A DNA stretch of 6,912 nucleotides from Alphaproteobacteria bacterium MarineAlpha3_Bin3 (GTDB lineage Bacteria; Pseudomonadota; Alphaproteobacteria; Rhodospirillales; Casp-alpha2): NCBI GenBank assembly GCA_002938075.1, contig PTLK01000106.1, forward strand, positions 1-6,912. Direction: 5' to 3'. Made by a program: the position numbers and the translations under genes. The first letter of the stretch is position 1. Each line of letters starts with the position of its first letter. This document shows positions 5,056-6,912 of the stretch, in pieces. A model generated the notes under the pieces. It had not been told where the DNA came from. It made no database searches and worked only from the letters and a program-made list of their open reading frames with translations.

Positions 5056-6483
5056 TCAGTTCAAAAACCTTTTGCGGGCCGCACTCACCGCTTGGCGCAC
5101 CCTTTCGGGCGCGGTGCCGCCGAAACTGTCCCGGCTGGTCACCGAATTATCGACGCCGAGGACCTCTAAAACGGCCTCGGTGATCCCCTTTTCCACCGAT
5201 TGCATGTCATCCAGGCTCAAGCCGTCAAGGCTTAAGCCCTTTTCCTCGGCCAGCCCGACCAGCCGCCCGGTGACCCGATGGGCATCCCGGAACGGCATCT
5301 CCAGTTCCCGGACCAGCCAATCGGCTAGATCCGTAGCGGTGGCGAAACCGCCGCCAGCGTCGGCCTTCATCCTCCCGGTATCGAATTCCATCCCGCTCAC
5401 CATGCCGGCCATGGCGGCCAGCGAAAGCGAAAGCGTCGCGGCGGTTTCGAACACCGGCGCCTTGTCTTCCTGCAGGTCCTTGCCATAAGCCAGGGGCAGC
5501 CCCTTCATCACCACCAGCAGCGCGCCGAGGGCGCCGATGACGCCCCCGGCCTTGGCCCGTACCAATTCAGCGGCGTCGGGGTTGCGTTTCTGCGGCATAA
5601 TCGAAGAGCCAGTCGAAAACGCATCGGGCATGCGGACATAGGCAAACGGACGTGAACACCAGAGAACGATTTCCTCGGCCAGGCGCGACAGATGGACGGC
5701 CAGGATCGCCGCCAGGCTCAAGTATTCGAGGGCGAAATCCCGGTCCGAAACGCCATCCATGGAATTCGCCATCGGCTTGTCGAAGCCGAGTGCCGAGGCC
5801 GTCTGTTCGCGGTCGATGGGAAACGACGTGCCGGCCAACGCGGCCGATCCCAGCGGGCATTCGTTGAGCCGGCGCCGGCAATCCTCGGCGCGGCTCCGGT
5901 CGCGGCCGAGCATCTCCACGTAAGCCAGCAGATGATGGCCCAGGGTTACCGGCTGCGCCCCTTGCAGGTGGGTCAACCCAGGCATGACGGAGGCGGCATG
6001 CTCCTCGGCGCGGTCGATCAGGGCCGCCTGCAGGTTCCTGATCTCGGCATCCAGGCCGTCGAGGGTGTCGCGCACCCAAAGCCGGAAATCGGTGGCTACC
6101 TGGTCGTTCCGGGACCGCGCCGTGGGCAGCCGCCGGGCGGCGTCACCGATCAGATCGCCCAAACGTGATTCGACATTCATGTGAATGTCCTCCAAGGCTT
6201 GGCTGAATTCGAAGTTGCCGCTTTCGATTTCCTCGGCGATGGAGTCCAGACCCTTGATGATGGCATCGCCGTCTTCTTGGGATATGATGCCGGCCTTGAC
6301 CAGCATTGCCGCATGGGCCTTGGAACCGGTAATGTCCTGAGCATAAAGGTGCCTGTCGAAATCAATGGAGGAATTGATTTCCTGCATGACGTCCGCGGGC
6401 CCGGCCTTGAAACGACCGCCCCGGATTCCCTTCGTGCCCGGCCCGCCGCCTTGGGCGGCCGGCTTATTGGATTTCTTTGCCAT
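5056..6483 (-). CDS. argH: Argininosuccinate lyase
   Basis: Cleaves argininosuccinate to L-arginine and fumarate, the last step of arginine synthesis; a cytoplasmic homotetramer of the fumarase/aspartase superfamily. At 475 residues it is normal length with a slightly long N-terminus. Family motifs in order: GGRF (22-25), SIDFDRHLYAQDITGS (39-54), SRNDQV (124-129), THLQGAQP (171-178) with His172 as the expected catalytic-region histidine, and the signature GSSIMPQKRNPD (292-303) on the loop carrying the catalytic serine, then GKDLQEDK (334-341). The start ATG 6483 is forced: an in-frame TGA lies two codons upstream and no ATG, GTG or TTG occurs before the GGRF motif. No good ribosome-binding site precedes it. 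Oddity: the usually conserved Trp before GGRF is Arg21 (CGG, one transition from TGG). It is the first gene of the minus-strand operon and diverges from the thioredoxin gene. Confidence 0.97.
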   Translation of the reverse strand: MAKKSNKPAAQGGGPGTKGIRGGRFKAGPADVMQEINSSIDFDRHLYAQDITGSKAHAAMLVKAGIISQEDGDAIIKGLDSIAEEIESGNFEFSQALEDIHMNVESRLGDLIGDAARRLPTARSRNDQVATDFRLWVRDTLDGLDAEIRNLQAALIDRAEEHAASVMPGLTHLQGAQPVTLGHHLLAYVEMLGRDRSRAEDCRRRLNECPLGSAALAGTSFPIDREQTASALGFDKPMANSMDGVSDRDFALEYLSLAAILAVHLSRLAEEIVLWCSRPFAYVRMPDAFSTGSSIMPQKRNPDAAELVRAKAGGVIGALGALLVVMKGLPLAYGKDLQEDKAPVFETAATLSLSLAAMAGMVSGMEFDTGRMKADAGGGFATATDLADWLVRELEMPFRDAHRVTGRLVGLAEEKGLSLDGLSLDDMQSVEKGITEAVLEVLGVDNSVTSRDSFGGTAPERVRQAVSAARKRFLN

Positions 6484-6912
6484 GGTTCAAAACCCGTTCG
6501 AAAAGCCGCCAGGACGCCGAATTTTGAAACGCCTACAATCACCCATTACCACGCTTCAACGATTCGCCTTTCCGGCCCTGCTTTGGCTGTTACTCGCGGC
6601 GATTGTCTCCATATCACGTCCGCTGGCAAGTGCGGAAGGTGGAAAATGCTCGGCTCCCGTCGGCGTGCTCGATAATTTCGACCTTGTCCAGCCTCCCCGG
6701 GCGGTCACCGAACAGCCCTTCTTCGACGCCACCGGGACCCGAAAAACCCTCGCCGATTTCCGGGGCAAGGCCGTGGTCTTGAACTTCTGGGCCACCTGGT
6801 GCGCGCCCTGCGTGGCCGAAATGCCGCAGTTGGACAGGCTCAAGAAAATACTGGCCGGGGACAAGATCGAGGTCCTGGCCATCTCAGAGGACCGGGCCGG
6901 GGTGCCGTTGGT
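6482..6912 (+). CDS. TlpA/ResA-like thioredoxin-fold protein (partial)
   Basis: The frame is open to the right edge, so the C-terminus is missing; about 143 codons are visible. A signal or anchor helix (about residues 30-44, FPALLWLLLAAIVSI) is followed by a possible cleavage site ASA at 49-51, then a thioredoxin fold: TLADFRGKAVVLNFWATWCAPC with the redox pair Cys107 and Cys110 (CAPC), and MPQLDRLKKIL. The NFWATWCAPC form is typical of periplasmic TlpA/ResA/CcmG-like reductases that reduce disulfides, for example in cytochrome c or copper-site assembly; which client cannot be told. An extra Cys56 lies early in the mature part. Two starts are possible: ATG 6482, which shares CATG with the argH start and lacks a clear ribosome-binding site, or TTG 6524, with AGGA (6511-6514) nine bases upstream, giving a 14-residue shorter, more typical signal peptide. 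Confidence 0.9.
   Translation, partial: MVQNPFEKPPGRRILKRLQSPITTLQRFAFPALLWLLLAAIVSISRPLASAEGGKCSAPVGVLDNFDLVQPPRAVTEQPFFDATGTRKTLADFRGKAVVLNFWATWCAPCVAEMPQLDRLKKILAGDKIEVLAISEDRAGVPL
6511..6514 (+). promoter_or_regulatory. Possible ribosome-binding site for a TTG start of the thioredoxin gene
   Basis: AGGA stands nine bases before the in-frame TTG at 6524-6526. This is the only Shine-Dalgarno-like motif near the 5' end of the thioredoxin ORF and is the main argument for the shorter start over ATG 6482. Confidence 0.4.

Noticed and set aside
5692..6168. 158-codon open frame on the plus strand opposite argH
   Set aside because: Antisense shadow of argH, with no domain features or ribosome-binding site.

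Overview
The window is GC-rich DNA that looks like the chromosome of an alphaproteobacterium, probably close to Rhodospirillales. The best evidence is the large minus-strand gene: it belongs to a family (TIGR02302/DUF4175) that I know only from Alphaproteobacteria. The gene order argH, small lipoprotein, lysA, DUF4175 protein, flanked by a tlpA-like thioredoxin gene and a zinc-ribbon/DUF3426 gene, is also familiar from that class. These taxonomic statements rest on recall of family and synteny, not on a search.

Layout: (1) 1-194, the 3' end of a plus-strand gene, probably a DUF3426 zinc-ribbon protein. (2) 195-843, a long gap between convergent genes, with no confident gene but several strong inverted repeats and one doubtful small ORF (514-807). 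(3) 844-6483, four minus-strand genes in one probable operon, read right to left: argH (argininosuccinate lyase), a short LptM/YifL-like lipoprotein, lysA (diaminopimelate decarboxylase) and the DUF4175/TIGR02302 membrane protein. Spacings are 43 nt, 24 nt and a 4-nt ATGA overlap. (4) 6482 to the right edge, the 5' part of a plus-strand TlpA/ResA-like thioredoxin gene that diverges from argH. The two candidate ATG start codons share the palindrome CATG.

The operon combines the last steps of two amino-acid pathways (arginine; lysine from diaminopimelate) with two envelope proteins. Diaminopimelate is also a peptidoglycan component, and LptM-type lipoproteins assist assembly of the LPS translocon. 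The DUF4175 protein has N-terminal membrane anchors and a long, probably periplasmic region of unknown function. The start-stop overlap suggests its translation is coupled to lysA.

Most of the window is ordinary core genome. The part needing a second look is the 649-bp convergent gap: neither flanking gene needs a promoter there, yet it holds a bipartite hairpin, two operator-like palindromes, a ribosome-binding site in front of a small ORF, and a run of compact perfect stems ending in a nested palindrome that overlaps the DUF4175 stop codon. I found no convincing new defence, mobile or CRISPR-type system.
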